Below, in pieces: positions 11,298 through 23,219 of a DNA stretch of 64,000 bases. Both the position numbers and the translations under genes were made by a program. Positions within the stretch are counted from its first letter, which is position 1; every line of letters begins with the position of its first letter. Origin of the DNA: Gelatoporia subvermispora B (lineage: Eukaryota; Basidiomycota; Agaricomycetes; Polyporales; Gelatoporiaceae); assembly GCA_000320605.2 (NCBI GenBank), contig KB445806.1:778574-842573 (forward strand), in the 5' to 3' direction. The notes beneath the pieces were generated by a model that was given only the letters and a program-made list of their open reading frames with translations, was not told the DNA's origin and searched no databases.

Positions 11298-12770
11298 CTA
11301 GAGACGTTGGTACCGCTTGACGAGCAGGGAAATTTGGTTGCCCTTCTCGTTCTTGCTCATGGCGACAGACTTCTGCACACCTTGTAAAAGTGCCTCGATG
11401 TCCTCGGCGGTAACAGCCAGCTCAAAATCGTATGCTCGTACGAGTGAGTAGAGCAGGGCTTTCATCCTGAACAAATGACACAAGAGGTGACGGGGATCGA
11501 CGGGGCATTTAGACGGCTTACTCAACGACGCTGAAGCGGTAATTGATACAGGTGCGGGGCCCTCCAAGGAAAGTGAGGATATTACTCCATACTCCAGGAA
11601 TGTCTGAGGCAGCTTCCGGAAGAGATGCCCACCGCTCGGGCTTGGTCACCCCAGAGCGACTTCGACCTGTTCGCAGCCGCAATCGGAATGATGAGGTTTG
11701 CCGTCGTCTACCCTGCGAGTAGCTTCAGTCATACTCAACTGTCTACTCATGAATAAGACATACCTGAGAGTATCGTGTATCACTCCACGAGCGCAGTATA
11801 AGGCGTTGCCAAGGGGATTGCAGGTCCTTCGCTGCCTGTCTGAGGGAGGCCGGTATTGGCGCATACAAGCGCAGCGTCTCGCCATCGATGTAGTTAAGAT
11901 AGCTCAACGAGTTCAGATCGATCATTGTCGGCGAGTCTGTGTCGAGCGCAAAGAGCTTGGCTTCACTTCGCGCAGTTTGCGTTGTATCTCAGGAGCTTGT
12001 GTAAGAGCGTATAGACGCCACGTTGTCGCGGAGCAGCTTGGCTGTCTCATGGCCGGATACCCAGAAACTATCGGTTGTAAGGTCAGACACAGTTTGATGC
12101 CTGTCAAGCACACTCACGTAGGGATCTGTGCATTGATATAAGTCAAATGCACAGACATAGTCAGAGTACATTAACCCACGATCAACGACATCCTGGTCGG
12201 ACCAGTGTTGCTGTCAGGTAAGTCCGTTGCCAGATTCGCCTTAACGAGTAAAGTAAGAAAACCGAGATAAAGAAACCTGTTAGTGACTTCGTGAGACACT
12301 CCACCCGGCAAGATGTAGACTACTGGATCAAAGCATACCATCTCACAAAAGCTTGGATAGAAAAAACTGCGCCTGTTTCGGCTTCGTATAATCCACAGAG
12401 CGTGCTAACACATGGTTGAGTGCTCTTAAGTCGATAGTATAGACACGTCGGACCTGGATATAGCGAAAGATGTCTCGAAATGTGATGGATCGAACATTGA
12501 TGATTGGTGCTGATTTTCAGAAAAGCATTGCACCCAGCCGTGTCCCAATGCTTCACTACCCAATCTTCGAATAATACGAGGTTGTCGCTATCATGGTTCA
12601 AAATCCGTTTGGAATTGTCGAACAGGATACCTCCACCAGAGGGCCCCGGCAGATAGCGCAGATAAGAGAAGTAGGTCTAAACGACAAGCTTAACAAGTTT
12701 TGACAAAGCATATACCGAACCCACGAGAGCAAGGGGTACGGCGATGTCTGACACAGAGACGTGTATGATG
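11298..12770 (-). pseudogene. Decayed cytochrome P450 (locus 2)
   Basis: A P450 related to its neighbours but broken in several places. The membrane segment carries an in-frame TAG (complement of 12677-12679) just before [12 protein letters not shown]. The middle of the gene is missing: the hinge and B-C region (12320-12640) is followed within about 100 bp by LLVKANLATDLPD (near 12240), which in the siblings lies hundreds of residues later. GHET near 12045 is followed by a frame change. The WGD...PERW region (near 11650) has lost bases and shifts frame. The heme loop reads [10 protein letters not shown] where the siblings have CIG. The C-terminal exon is still open, ending KRYQRL at 11298. 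It is almost certainly non-functional. Confidence 0.85.
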
Positions 12771-13107
12771 CAAAGCAGTGCCCAGGATTGAGCCGGGAGA
12801 AACCGCCGTGATCAACACGGGCGAGCTTCAAAGACAGCGCAACTGCGCTCCCAAGCTTGCTTGATGACGGGCAGGTGATCCCACTGGACGTCAAGGAAAG
12901 CTAGAATGGGTTGCAGCCATAACAATCAGTTCAATTCAATTCGGAGGGAGATGCATGATGAGCGCTTGAGCGCTGGCAGCAATTTCCAGAGTAGCGTGCA
13001 CGTGACTGCGTCGTCTGTCAATTGAATCCGTCCTACTCTCATGCAGGTTCAACGCACCGCGTGCTTGCGCAGTCACGTAGCCACTGACTCCTTCACTACT
13101 CAAAGAT

Positions 13108-14727
13108 ATGGCGAGTTTGGTGCATGAAGTCTCCATCGACCTGCTGAAAGATTCTTTTGTGGACCTCTCGTCTGCATCTCCATGCAGGTATCGTCTCATT
13201 GACTGCAAGCAGCTCATTCGTCGTAGGGTCTTACGAATCACTGATTATACCACATTCCCCAACGTACGGTACTGCGCTCTTTCGTATGTTTGGCGTGGCG
13301 TCGCAGCGAGTGGTGACTCGCAGGAGGAATTCGGAACCTTCGCAGTGAAGGGTGCAGAAGATGGTGATCCAGTGTCCATCGACGTTCTTATGCACGCATC
13401 CGTCGCTGCGACCAAGGAAGGCTCCACACATCTGTGGTTAGATCGACTATGTATTTTGCAGACCAACGATGAAGACAAAGCGTGGCAGATCAGTCGCATG
13501 TATGACATCTACCGGCGATGTAATACATGCCTCGTCCTCCCAGGAGGGCTTCGCCGTTTGGTGAGCCTTGACGAAGAGACGACCTGGATTCACCGCGCCT
13601 GGACGTTGCAAGAAGCAACGGCACCAGATTGCACCAAGGTGCTCTTCACTTGGTCCGCAGGGTCAGGGTGGTTCTATGGGCAGTCGCGGGGGGATTTGGA
13701 CGAAGTGATTCCAGGAAAGTCTGGCCTTGCAGACCTGGAGGACTTATTGCGGCCGTATTTAGGCGGACAATCCGGGGGCGAGCTCGGTGGACAGACATTC
13801 TTCACCACTGAAGAGGACAAACCAGAGCACCGTATCCTAATCCAGCCGGCTATATTCGGCTGCTACGACTCGCCCGCCCATGTCTTCGCATTGATGGGGG
13901 TCCTATACGCCCGCGATACCGACGCCAATGCACCAGCGGTCTGGCGCAGTGCACTTATGCGGACCTCTTCGCGCCCCGTGGACATGATCTTCAGTATCAT
14001 GGGTCTGTTTGACGTCTCACTAGACCCACGCGCGTTCAAGAAGAATGATCGCGAAGGCGCAACTATAGCTCTTGCGCGAGAAATTCTGCGCAAAGGCGGC
14101 GCGCCGAGCTGGCTTGGTGTGTCGTTCAGTATGCCAATTTCTCGCCGACTCTCCACCTTCCCGGAGTTCCCGATCACCAAAATCGACGGCACAGCCCGTG
14201 TGTATACTGCAGAGGGAGAGAAGGAGGTGACCGAGCTCGTCAGCGACGAGTTCCTGGCCAGCTGGTCTATAAAAGAGGGTATTGCCATGGCCAGTATGGA
14301 TGAACTCGGTTATCTCACCTTCACGAGCAAAGCAGTCCGACTTCTTCCATATCGCGAAACGTCCTATGGCAAAGACAAAGCTGTATGCCACTGTGATACC
14401 ACTCGCAGAGTCTTCACCAAGGCTCTGAACGGGACCGTGTGGGAGATCGCGGAAGAATCAGACAGCGGCCCTGTACCTGCAGGCAGCTCAGATGCGTATG
14501 CAGTATTCCTTGGCCTAATGCTAGCCCATCCTTTTGCAAGTAGACCCGCTGTGCTCGACACGCACTTCATAGCGGCGATGCTCGTCGAAGAACATGCGCC
14601 AGGGAGGTACCACCGATCGTCCAATTTTGCATTATGTCACTGTATTGAGAAGGTGATCAAGTCGACCTGGAAGGGGCGTTCCTTCACCATCGGTGGTCCC
14701 GATACCTTTCCCGTTGAGTCTCTATAA
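13108..14727 (+). CDS. HET-domain (heterokaryon incompatibility) protein
   Basis: Single-exon frame of 539 aa, unlike its intron-rich neighbours. HET-domain hallmarks are YCALSYVW (residues 55-62), LWLDRLCI (109-116), DKAWQISRMYDIYRRC (123-138) and WIHRAWTLQEA (160-170). HET proteins trigger cell death or growth arrest on contact with non-self partners in ascomycetes; in basidiomycetes the role is largely unproven. The remaining about 370 residues show no repeat or NLR-type domain that I recognise. The start at 13108 is the first Met ahead of the domain. It lies between a P450 pseudogene and an intact P450, both transcribed toward lower coordinates, so it is oriented opposite to the cluster. 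Family call strong; function inferred from family only. Confidence 0.85.
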   Translation: MASLVHEVSIDLLKDSFVDLSSASPCRYRLIDCKQLIRRRVLRITDYTTFPNVRYCALSYVWRGVAASGDSQEEFGTFAVKGAEDGDPVSIDVLMHASVAATKEGSTHLWLDRLCILQTNDEDKAWQISRMYDIYRRCNTCLVLPGGLRRLVSLDEETTWIHRAWTLQEATAPDCTKVLFTWSAGSGWFYGQSRGDLDEVIPGKSGLADLEDLLRPYLGGQSGGELGGQTFFTTEEDKPEHRILIQPAIFGCYDSPAHVFALMGVLYARDTDANAPAVWRSALMRTSSRPVDMIFSIMGLFDVSLDPRAFKKNDREGATIALAREILRKGGAPSWLGVSFSMPISRRLSTFPEFPITKIDGTARVYTAEGEKEVTELVSDEFLASWSIKEGIAMASMDELGYLTFTSKAVRLLPYRETSYGKDKAVCHCDTTRRVFTKALNGTVWEIAEESDSGPVPAGSSDAYAVFLGLMLAHPFASRPAVLDTHFIAAMLVEEHAPGRYHRSSNFALCHCIEKVIKSTWKGRSFTIGGPDTFPVESL

Positions 14728-15039
14728 GTTTCTAATATAGAGATACTACTACAATGATCTCGCACGGCGTTCGTGCAGCAAAGCAGGATAGGGGATTTCA
14801 GGCGTATGCTGCATGACATTCGTCTATTCTCCATCTACACGGCGCAATAGATCATTATAACTGCTCGCCGCAGCGAGAGCAGTGTGATGGTTGTCAGTGA
14901 TAGTACCTGTGCCATGATGGCTCACAAGGCCCACTATGTGGTTGGTAGTCAATGACATTGTAGACCGTACACTGAGAGATAGGAAAGGTGATCGTCCAAT
15001 GAAGACATAAATTACGGAAAGCAACGTGAAGATGTCCAA
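14728..15039. other. Intergenic between HET gene and P450 locus 3
   Basis: About 310 bp where the HET gene and P450 locus 3 converge. No reading frame or RNA gene recognised. Confidence 0.4.
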
Positions 15040-17281
15040 TCATGCACGCTGATAGCGCTTGACGCGCAGCGGCATCTGGTTGCCCTTGTCCAGCTCGCTT
15101 TTCACCAACGGGCGCTGCACCATCTGGGACTTCTTCTGGATATCCTCCGCAGGCACAGCGAGCTCGAACTCGAACGCGCGCACCAGCGAGAAGATCAGCG
15201 CCTTCATCCTATTCCCACCCAGTTAGCTCCGGCATCGTTCAACACGGCAGAACGGGGAGCACTCACTCTACGAGGGTGAAGCGATACCCGATGCATGAAC
15301 GCGGACCACCGATGAAGCTCAGGACGTTGCCCCACACCCCGGGAATGCTCGACGCCCCCTCGGGCGGTGCCTCCCAGCGCTCGGGCTTGAACTCGAATGC
15401 ATCATCGCCCCAGATGGCCTTCGACCTGTTGACTTGCAGGATCGGAATCAACATCGTCGTGCCCTTGTCGACCCTGTAGCCACCCGTGAGTCACATATCC
15501 CCAAGCCCTCGCCAGGAAAGAAGGAGTACACACCTGATGACGTTGTGCACCTGCCCGCGCGTGTCGGTGAACGGCGTCGCGAGCGGGAGGATGTCGTCCT
15601 TCTGCGCCTGCCGGATCGTCGACGCCACGGGAGCATGCACGCGCAGAGTCTCGCGGACGACGGCGTCGAGGTACGGCAGCGAGTTGAGCTCGTCCATCGT
15701 AGGGGCGTCAGTGTCGAGCGTGAAGAGTTCCTCGCGCAGCTTGCGCTGCACCTCGGGCGCCTGGGTCAGGGCATAGAGACACCACGTCGTAGCCGAGCTA
15801 GTCGTCTCATGGCCGGCTACCAGGAAGCTGTTTGTGCCTTTAGTACCTGTAAACGCCCACGTCCGGATTCGTACTCACGTTGGGACCTCTGAGAAGTGTC
15901 GTCAGAAGCGAACAAGCCAGATTCAACGATAAGGCTTACGAGATAAGACGTCCTCGTCGGACAGCCTAAGGCTTTCCGGCAAATCGGTTGCCATATTCGC
16001 CCGGATTAGGAGGGTGAGCAAATCGCGGCCATGAAGATCCTCCCTCTTCACCCCAGCTTTCTCGCTCGCGACGGACTTCATCACATCGGCCTTTTTCTCC
16101 TGCACAAGTTGCATTCCAATGCGACGCATCACGCCCATAGCCTGCGCAAAACGCATTGCACGCTTGGTGCGCTTTACAGAGAGGTCTGAGTTTAGCAGAA
16201 AGATCTACGGGCGGCGTACTTACAATCAGCCGGAAAGGGGGGAAGAGCGCCTGGAGAAGCGGCCACAAGGACATGTTCCCTTCAGCTGTGGAGAAGATCG
16301 TGTTGAATGCCTCGCCAAGCTCGTTCTTCTTGTCCGGGTTCAAGGCATCGAACTCGTAGTTGAAGCCTGATTTGGACGTATAAGCAAGACCATAGCGTGA
16401 CAACGAATTCACGTACCAGCCCATCCAATTATGTTCAACGTCGTTTTGGTAAGGCCGCTGAGGACATCGATGCGGGCGGACTCCTCAGACTTGGATACTT
16501 CGGCGTCCCAGTAGTCACGTAGCTGATATAGGGTATGCTCAGGGGTTGAGGCCCGGAATTAATTGGGATAACCTTACTTTGTCGGCTTCACTGACGAAGA
16601 TCGGTGTCAGCTCGCGGATCTGAGCAGGTCCGAATGCGGGGTTCTACAGGAACTCAGTAAATGATGTGACACGTCGTCAAAGAAGTTGTACGTACCAATA
16701 CTCTTCTCTGTTCAGGCGCAATATTCGGTTAGCTTTATCCAAGATCAAAGGGGAACGCATTGTGTACCTGCGTGCGATGGTCCTCCCCTTCAGCAAACAA
16801 TACACCTGCAGATCATACGTTCAGCAACATTTCACACTAGCGACCGACAGACATACCTTTGCCCAAAAGCCGGGAAAGGAAATACCGAGATTGTGCCGGC
16901 TTCTGGTAGTCCATGGAATGGGTAAGGATGTGGTTCAAAGCTTTCACGTCTATAGTGTACAGGCGATCGGTCTAACAGGGGACAGCAGGTCAACACGATG
17001 AGTGACATGTCTATGACCCTGAGGGGGAAACATACGTTGAGGAATCCCTTGTACTTAATCGTGTTGCCATACTTTTCCACCCATGCCTCGTGAAGGACGG
17101 AGTGCTCAGCTGCGAAGATCTCCTTGAGATTGCCATAGATGAGGCCTGATCTCGGGGGTCCCGGGAGGTATCGCAAGGACGAGAAGAACGGTCTCAGGAG
17201 GAATCGGACGCCCTTGTAGAGAGCGTACGCCAGGCCGGCGTAGAGCAGCGGCCATACAATATCTGTCAAAGCAGCCATCAA
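15040..17281 (-). CDS. Cytochrome P450 monooxygenase (locus 3)
   Basis: Complete-looking P450 with an N-terminal anchor (start at 17281 or the adjacent Met at 17278; [20 protein letters not shown]) and hinge [21 protein letters not shown]. The I-helix [13 protein letters not shown] (near 15800), K-helix [13 protein letters not shown] (near 15380) and heme loop [13 protein letters not shown] (near 15310) are all present. It ends [14 protein letters not shown] with TGA at 15040-15042. The gene is visibly more GC-rich than loci 1 and 2 in its C-terminal half. About ten short introns. Expected to be an ER-bound oxidase; substrate unknown. Confidence 0.87.
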
Positions 17282-18022
17282 GGCAGCAAGACTGGCTGGA
17301 GTAGATGATAGCGATGAAGTTGGTGCAGGGATTAATCTGGAATTGTCCTAGCTTAGAGGGGTCTTTATACTAATGACTTCCGATTAAGCCGCGAGAGAGG
17401 ATACAAAGAAGTAAGACACTCGGCACGAGAGGAACTGGTTGCGTGGCCTCGGTCAAATCTGGGTAGACATATCCACGGCTTGCCATGCTCGCCGGATACC
17501 GCAGTGCCCGACCTCGGCACCCCGTCAAATCACGGCCTCCCTCTACGGGCGTCTTCTGACAGATCCCGGTCTCCCGCATTGTTCGGAGTTGCCTCTTTAG
17601 GAAGTCCTCCGCAACCATCGTTATCCAACCATTGCCCGCGAATAGGTCAGCTCCCGACTGGACCCTCACTGCATCGATATGGCGCTCAAGACTTGGTTAT
17701 TGCTGGAACCGGGTTATGTTGGGTCAGTTTTTGCGAAAGTACGCTGACTTCAGGTGAGACTGGTGCCTGGACTGTGCATCATTAGGCCTACATACGGACC
17801 TCTTGGCGCTTGCGAATGCACCGCACATGCCGCGGCATCATCGCGGCACGGGCCAGCAGCAAGGGACCATTCCGAGCCTTACATAAATGCTTTCTGTCAT
17901 AACAGCGTGCACACACTGGAGATCGACTCAAATACATACATACACTTGTACAGTAGTAAGCACTACGAACTTCGCAGTGGACGTGATTTACCTAATCGAA
18001 GCATTGGTCGCAACATATCGAA
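17282..18022. other. Intergenic between P450 loci 3 and 4
   Basis: About 740 bp: upstream region of locus 3 and 3' flank of locus 4. Short frames on both strands (for example 17480-17785, +) show no recognisable domain. Confidence 0.4.
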
Positions 18023-20302
18023 TCAGGTGCGCTGATGACGCCTGATGATCAACGGCATCTGGGTCCCCTTCTCCATCTCACTCTTTACCATCGGACGCTG
18101 CACCACTCGCTGCTGCCTCGCGATCTCCTCTGGGGGTACCGCTAATTCAAATTCGAACGACCGCACGAGCGTAAAGAGCAAAGCTTTCATCCTGCAATTC
18201 GAGAATTGGTATTGCGTCTAAAGCTCGCAGGAAGGTGGTGCTTACTCGACGAGGGTGGATCGATAGCCAATGCAGGATCGTGGGCCGCCACTGAAAGTGA
18301 GCAAATTCGCCCAGACTCCAGGGATGTCTGAAACCGTTCCGGGAAGTGAGTACCACCTCTCTGGCTTGAACTCGCGTGCATCTTCGCCCCAAATCGCCTT
18401 TGACCGATTCAGGACCAGAAGCGGGAGGAACAAGTGGGTTCCTTTATCGATCCTTCGAACGACTGAGCACAACGACATAAATCAGCTATACGACACGTAC
18501 TTGAGTGTATCGTGCACTTCGCCGCGCGTGTCTGTGAATGCTTTGCTGAGGGGGACGATATCGTCCTTCATAGCCTGTTTCCCCGATTGTGCAACAGGCG
18601 CATGAAGCCGGAGAGTTTCTCGCACAACCGCCTCCAGATATGGCAGCGAATTTAGCTCGTCCATGGTAGGTAAATCAGTCGGCAGACCGAATAGCTCCTC
18701 CCGTAGCTTTCGTTGTACCTCCGGAGCTTGGGTCAGCGCATAAAGGCACCATGCTGTCGCCGAGCTAGTCGTCTCGTGGCCTGCAACCAAGAAGCTAACA
18801 AGATCTCAGTTTTGCATGTAATCGCAACTCCGAAGGCCTCACGTCGGGACCTCTACTATGTCATTAGCAGGGCACAATGATCTATCTATGTCATGAATAC
18901 TCACGCCACAAAACATCCTCGTCCGAGAGCCGAATATTCTCAGGCAAGTCACTAGCCATGTTCGCTTTGATGAGTAGCGTGAGCAAGTCTCGCCCGTGCA
19001 GGTCCTTGCTCTCTACGCTACCCATCTTTTCTGCTGCGGAAGCTTCCAAGACAGAAGCCTTCTTCTCCGCTACAAGCTGCATGCCGATGCGCCGCATCAC
19101 CGCCTTTGCGTCCTCTAAACGCTTCAAATTTTCATTTGGCTTCCCGGAGTCAGCCTTCATCAAACAAGAATCAATGCGAACGCACTATTAAACCAAGGGG
19201 CGGCAAGAGCGCTACAAGGATTGGCCAGATAAAGGACTCGCGTTCGGTGTTAGAGAAGATGGTAGTGAATGCGTCACTCAGTTCGTTTGTCTTATTGGGG
19301 TTGAGGGCGTCGAAAGTATAATTGAAACCTGCGCAGTGTTACATCACAGAGTTATATTTGCCAGGAAACCTTAGGAACGTACCAGCCAAACCGATGATGT
19401 TCAGCGTCGTCTTACTCAAGCCGTCGAGTGCATTAACGCGCGCAGGCTCCCCGAGCGCTGAAAGCTGAGCGTCCCAAAAGTTCCGCAGCTACTCGAGAGA
19501 CATCCGCCAGTGAGATGTGCGGGTCACCATTGACAAAGTTTAACGCCCACTTCATGAGCTTGCTGGACGAAGATGCTCGTCAACTCGCGGATTTGACCCG
19601 GTCCGAAGGCAGGGTTCTAGGAACGACATCAGACCCCCGGCGTGAGAAGCCTACTCAAGCAAGCAAAGTTATACCAGCACTCTTCGCTATAATGAGGTAT
19701 TGTTACTCTCGGAAACACAAACTTCACTCTCAGACTCACTTGCTTTCGGTGCACTTCACCTAGACGCGCGTTAGTATATGGTGCTTTGTTAAAATATATA
19801 CAACAAACCTTCGGCAAACAATAGACCTAAATATCCAGTGGACGTGTGAGATCTTATGACTTCCCAAGATATATGAGCAGCGTACCTTCGCCGAGCATCT
19901 TCGACAAGAAGAATCGCGCCTGCGCAGGCTTCTGATAATCCGACGAATGCGTGAGAAAGTGGTTCACAGCCTTCAAATCCGTAGTGTACACCCTGTCCAT
20001 CTGGAATCGCGAGCCAAGACATCATTGGAGGATACACGCAAATCAATAGCACAGCCTACGTTGAAGAACCCCTTGTACGTGATGACATGTCCGTATTTCT
20101 CCACCAGCTCCTCATGCATAGTAGAGCTATCCCCAGTAAGGAGATCTTTGACGTTGCCATAGATGAAGCTTGCACACGGAGGGCCTGGGACATAGCGCAA
20201 CGATCCGGAAAAGTATGGCCGTAAAACGATCCGCACCATCCGCCAGATAGCATAGACCAGGGACGCGGACCCGAGTGAGACGAGCACGCCTGAGATATCC
20301 AT
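18023..20302 (-). CDS. Cytochrome P450 monooxygenase (locus 4)
   Basis: Start [20 protein letters not shown] with an anchor helix, hinge [17 protein letters not shown]-helix [13 protein letters not shown] (near 18780), K-helix ETLRLHAPV (near 18610), PERW (near 18355) and heme loop [13 protein letters not shown] (near 18280). The C-terminus reads [14 protein letters not shown] with TGA at 18023-18025. The heme-loop phenylalanine triad is slightly altered (YRS where siblings have YRF), but the Cys ligand and the glycine after it are intact. Intron-rich like its siblings. Likely an active ER monooxygenase, with function otherwise unknown. Confidence 0.85.
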
Positions 20303-20860
20303 GAGGCAATGATTGATTAGAGCACTTGATGGTAGTGAGCAGAGTGCATGATCCACGCTTTATAGATTCGCAGTCACCATGTTCACAGCGGCCCGTGTCA
20401 CGCCGATGACATCGTCGAAATTTGAAATATCAAAGGAGGTCGTTCATACTGCGCCGGCTGCCGTCGTGCAAAGCTGCTGCTGCAGTACTGGTATCTGACA
20501 GCCGCGTGATCGCTGTGACACCGATGCATCGCACGAAAGCTGCAGTCTGATCAAAGTCGTCTCCATGACTGAAGCTTGAAGGGCTCACCAAGTGCGACGG
20601 TATCAATTTCGCGTGTAGTACGGAGGTGAACCCCTAGAAGAGTACTCAATGTGAGTGTTTGAGCGCTTGCTCCGCGTATCCCATCGAATCCCGGAGTTCT
20701 CGGGCATGTCCAATTCGAGCGATCTTCGATCCAAGCCGCTGTTCATGTCCTTGCAAGCTCATGCTATGATAGTCGCAATTCCACTAAGCATGTCACCACA
20801 CACAATGTATTCATTCGCACAATCTCGTATCTGCTCAAACCAAAAAATCCTACAACAAAG
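20303..20860. other. Intergenic between P450 loci 4 and 5
   Basis: About 560 bp containing the promoter of locus 4 (- strand) and the 3' end of locus 5. Short GC-rich inverted words such as CGGCTGCCG occur near 20455-20465. No gene recognised. Confidence 0.35.
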
Positions 20861-23219
20861 CTACATGCGCGAATAATGCTTGACCAGCAACGGCAGCTGG
20901 TTGCCCTTCTCCTTCTCGTTGGCCACACTTGGGCGTTTGAACGCCATCATGTTCGTGATTGTGATAATCTCTTCCGCCGGCTCGAACTCGAAGGCTCGCA
21001 CCAGGATGAATATGAGGGCTTTCAATCTGAAAACACATCAGCTCTATGCAGGTTCTGGTGGACTTTTGTAATCACGACATACTCCACGATAGCGAATCTG
21101 TAGCCAATGCAAGCACGAGGACCTCCCAGGAACGTGAGCATGTTACCCCATACTCCAGGAACAGCAGATACAGCGTCTGGAAGAGATTCCCATCGCTCCG
21201 GCCTAATTTTCATGATTAGCCTCATCTGCACCTTGGAACCCTACAGGGCGAGCAGTGTACTTACTTGAATTCCATCGCATCGTCTCCCCAAAGCTCTTTC
21301 AACGTGTTGAGTGCGGCAATTGGGATGATCACTGTGGTCCCTTTGTCGATTCTATCGATTCCGAGGATCTTTAGAACGAAAGGCGAACTCATGATTACGA
21401 TGACTTACTTGACGCTATTATGAGCCTCACCACGAGTGTCAGTGTACGGTGTGTTCAGAGGTATGACATCATCCTTCGTCGCCTCTCTGAAAGAGTATGG
21501 AATAGGCGAGTGGAATCGTAGAGTTTCGCGCACGACTGCATCGAGGTATGGCAGTGCATTCAGCTCGTCCATGGTGGGTTCCTCAGAAGGTACTTGAAGC
21601 AGCTCCTCGCGCAATTTGCGCTGTATCTCGGGCTGTTGAGCTAGAGTGTACAGACACCAGGATGCAGCAATGCTGGTTGTCTCGTGACCTGCGACCAAGA
21701 GACTATGCTCATAGATCAGCAACGATAGGAGATGGAGTTTATGAGACGTACGTCGGAATCTCTGCAAATCGGTGGGCTCTCAATAAAAAGCAATTGTAAC
21801 ATGACATTCAGTTGGACGTACGAGCAATGACCTCCTCGTCAGTAAGTCTCGCCTCCTCGGGGAGATCTGCGGCCAGGTTGGCTTTCAAGAGTAACGTGAG
21901 GATATCTCGTCCGAGGACATCGTTCTTCTCGAGGGTATCGCGTTTGCCGATGCTCCGCATAATCGCGGTCTTCTTCTCCATGACTAGTTGTCGGCTGACA
22001 CGCTCCATGACTTCACGTGCTTCATCTAAGCGCTTCAAACCTGCATGAGGCTGACAAAACACAGAGTCAGACGTTGCACTTCAAATGTGATCTGGTGTAC
22101 AGTATTACATACCACCAAGTACAACGGCGGGAACGTCAATTGCAATACACGCATCACCGCGGTGGCCGGCTCAAGACTATGTATGGTCCTAAATGCGGCC
22201 CTGAGCTCCGCAGAAGTCTGGTTGGTCTCGCCAAGTGCATCAAAATCGTATTCGAAGCCTACGATGTAGTTAGATCTCATATATTTCTTTTGGGATAATT
22301 GAGATGACCCACCAGCGAGTCCAATGACGTCCAACGCAGTCCTAGTCAAATCATCGAAAACGTTGATTCTGGCCGATTCAGAGACATCGGAAATTCTAAC
22401 GCCCCAAGAATCACGAAGCTTGTCATAGGTTTAGTAGCAGATCGACCCTTGAGGGAGATATTTCTTTACCTGTACAGCCTTCTCGACAAAGACGCAGGTC
22501 AAATCGCGGATTTGGCCTGGGCCAAATGCGGGGTTCTATTATCTGCGTTAGAAGAACGGTGTTGACATATCGGGAATTAGCATACCATAATCCGTCTCTG
22601 GCAGTAGAGGTGAGCATCGTAGATCAGCTCCAAAGCTCAACTGATGTTTAAACTAACCTGACTACGATGCTGGTCGTCTGTAAAGTTTCAGGACTTTAAG
22701 GGCAAACATGAGGACAGTAAGGTCTCACCCTCAGCATATAACATGCCTAAACTTAGCATGATGATCATGGAGTCGTGAGAAAGGAAAGGAGGACTCGCCT
22801 TTGCCAACCAGGTGTGCGATCATGTCGCGTGACTTCTCCGGTTTGTGGTAGTCCGTCGAGTGGGTGAGTATGTGGTTCAAAGCTCTCAGATCTGCCGTCA
22901 ACAAGCGTTCCATCTACGTGGACAGTTGAAGTAACCCGTGAATGCACAGTATATGTTGCCTCACGTTGAACATGCCCCTGTATTTGAGGACGTGGCCATA
23001 CTTGGAGAACCATGCGTGGTGGACAGCAAGACGGCCTCCAGCAAAGATCTCGGATATGTTGCCATATAGAAGACTAGAACTGGGAGGGCCCGGCACAAAA
23101 CGGAGTGAAGATGAATAGTACTGCTGCAGCAGATATCGCCCTGCATGCCAAAGCGTGTAGGCTGTCGCCGCAGAAGAGAGAGCCAAGAGAAGCTTGGATA
23201 GGGAAATCAGAGACATCAC
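20861..23219 (-). CDS. Cytochrome P450 monooxygenase (locus 5)
   Basis: Start at 23219 ([21 protein letters not shown]) with an anchor helix and hinge [22 protein letters not shown]-helix [13 protein letters not shown] (near 21690), K-helix [13 protein letters not shown] (near 21510), then an intron between AMEFK and PERW (about 21205-21265), heme loop [13 protein letters not shown] (near 21110) and C-terminus [14 protein letters not shown] with TAG at 20861-20863. It is the most divergent intact member of the cluster: K-helix context SPIPYSF instead of APVA. Probably an active ER monooxygenase; substrate unknown. Confidence 0.85.

Noticed and set aside
13863..14391. Overlapping - strand frames of 141 and 123 codons within the HET gene
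   Set aside because: No domain; the HET frame on the + strand is complete and family-conserved.
15434..15892. 152-codon + strand frame opposite P450 locus 3
   Set aside because: Antisense to I- and K-helix exons; an effect of GC-rich codons.
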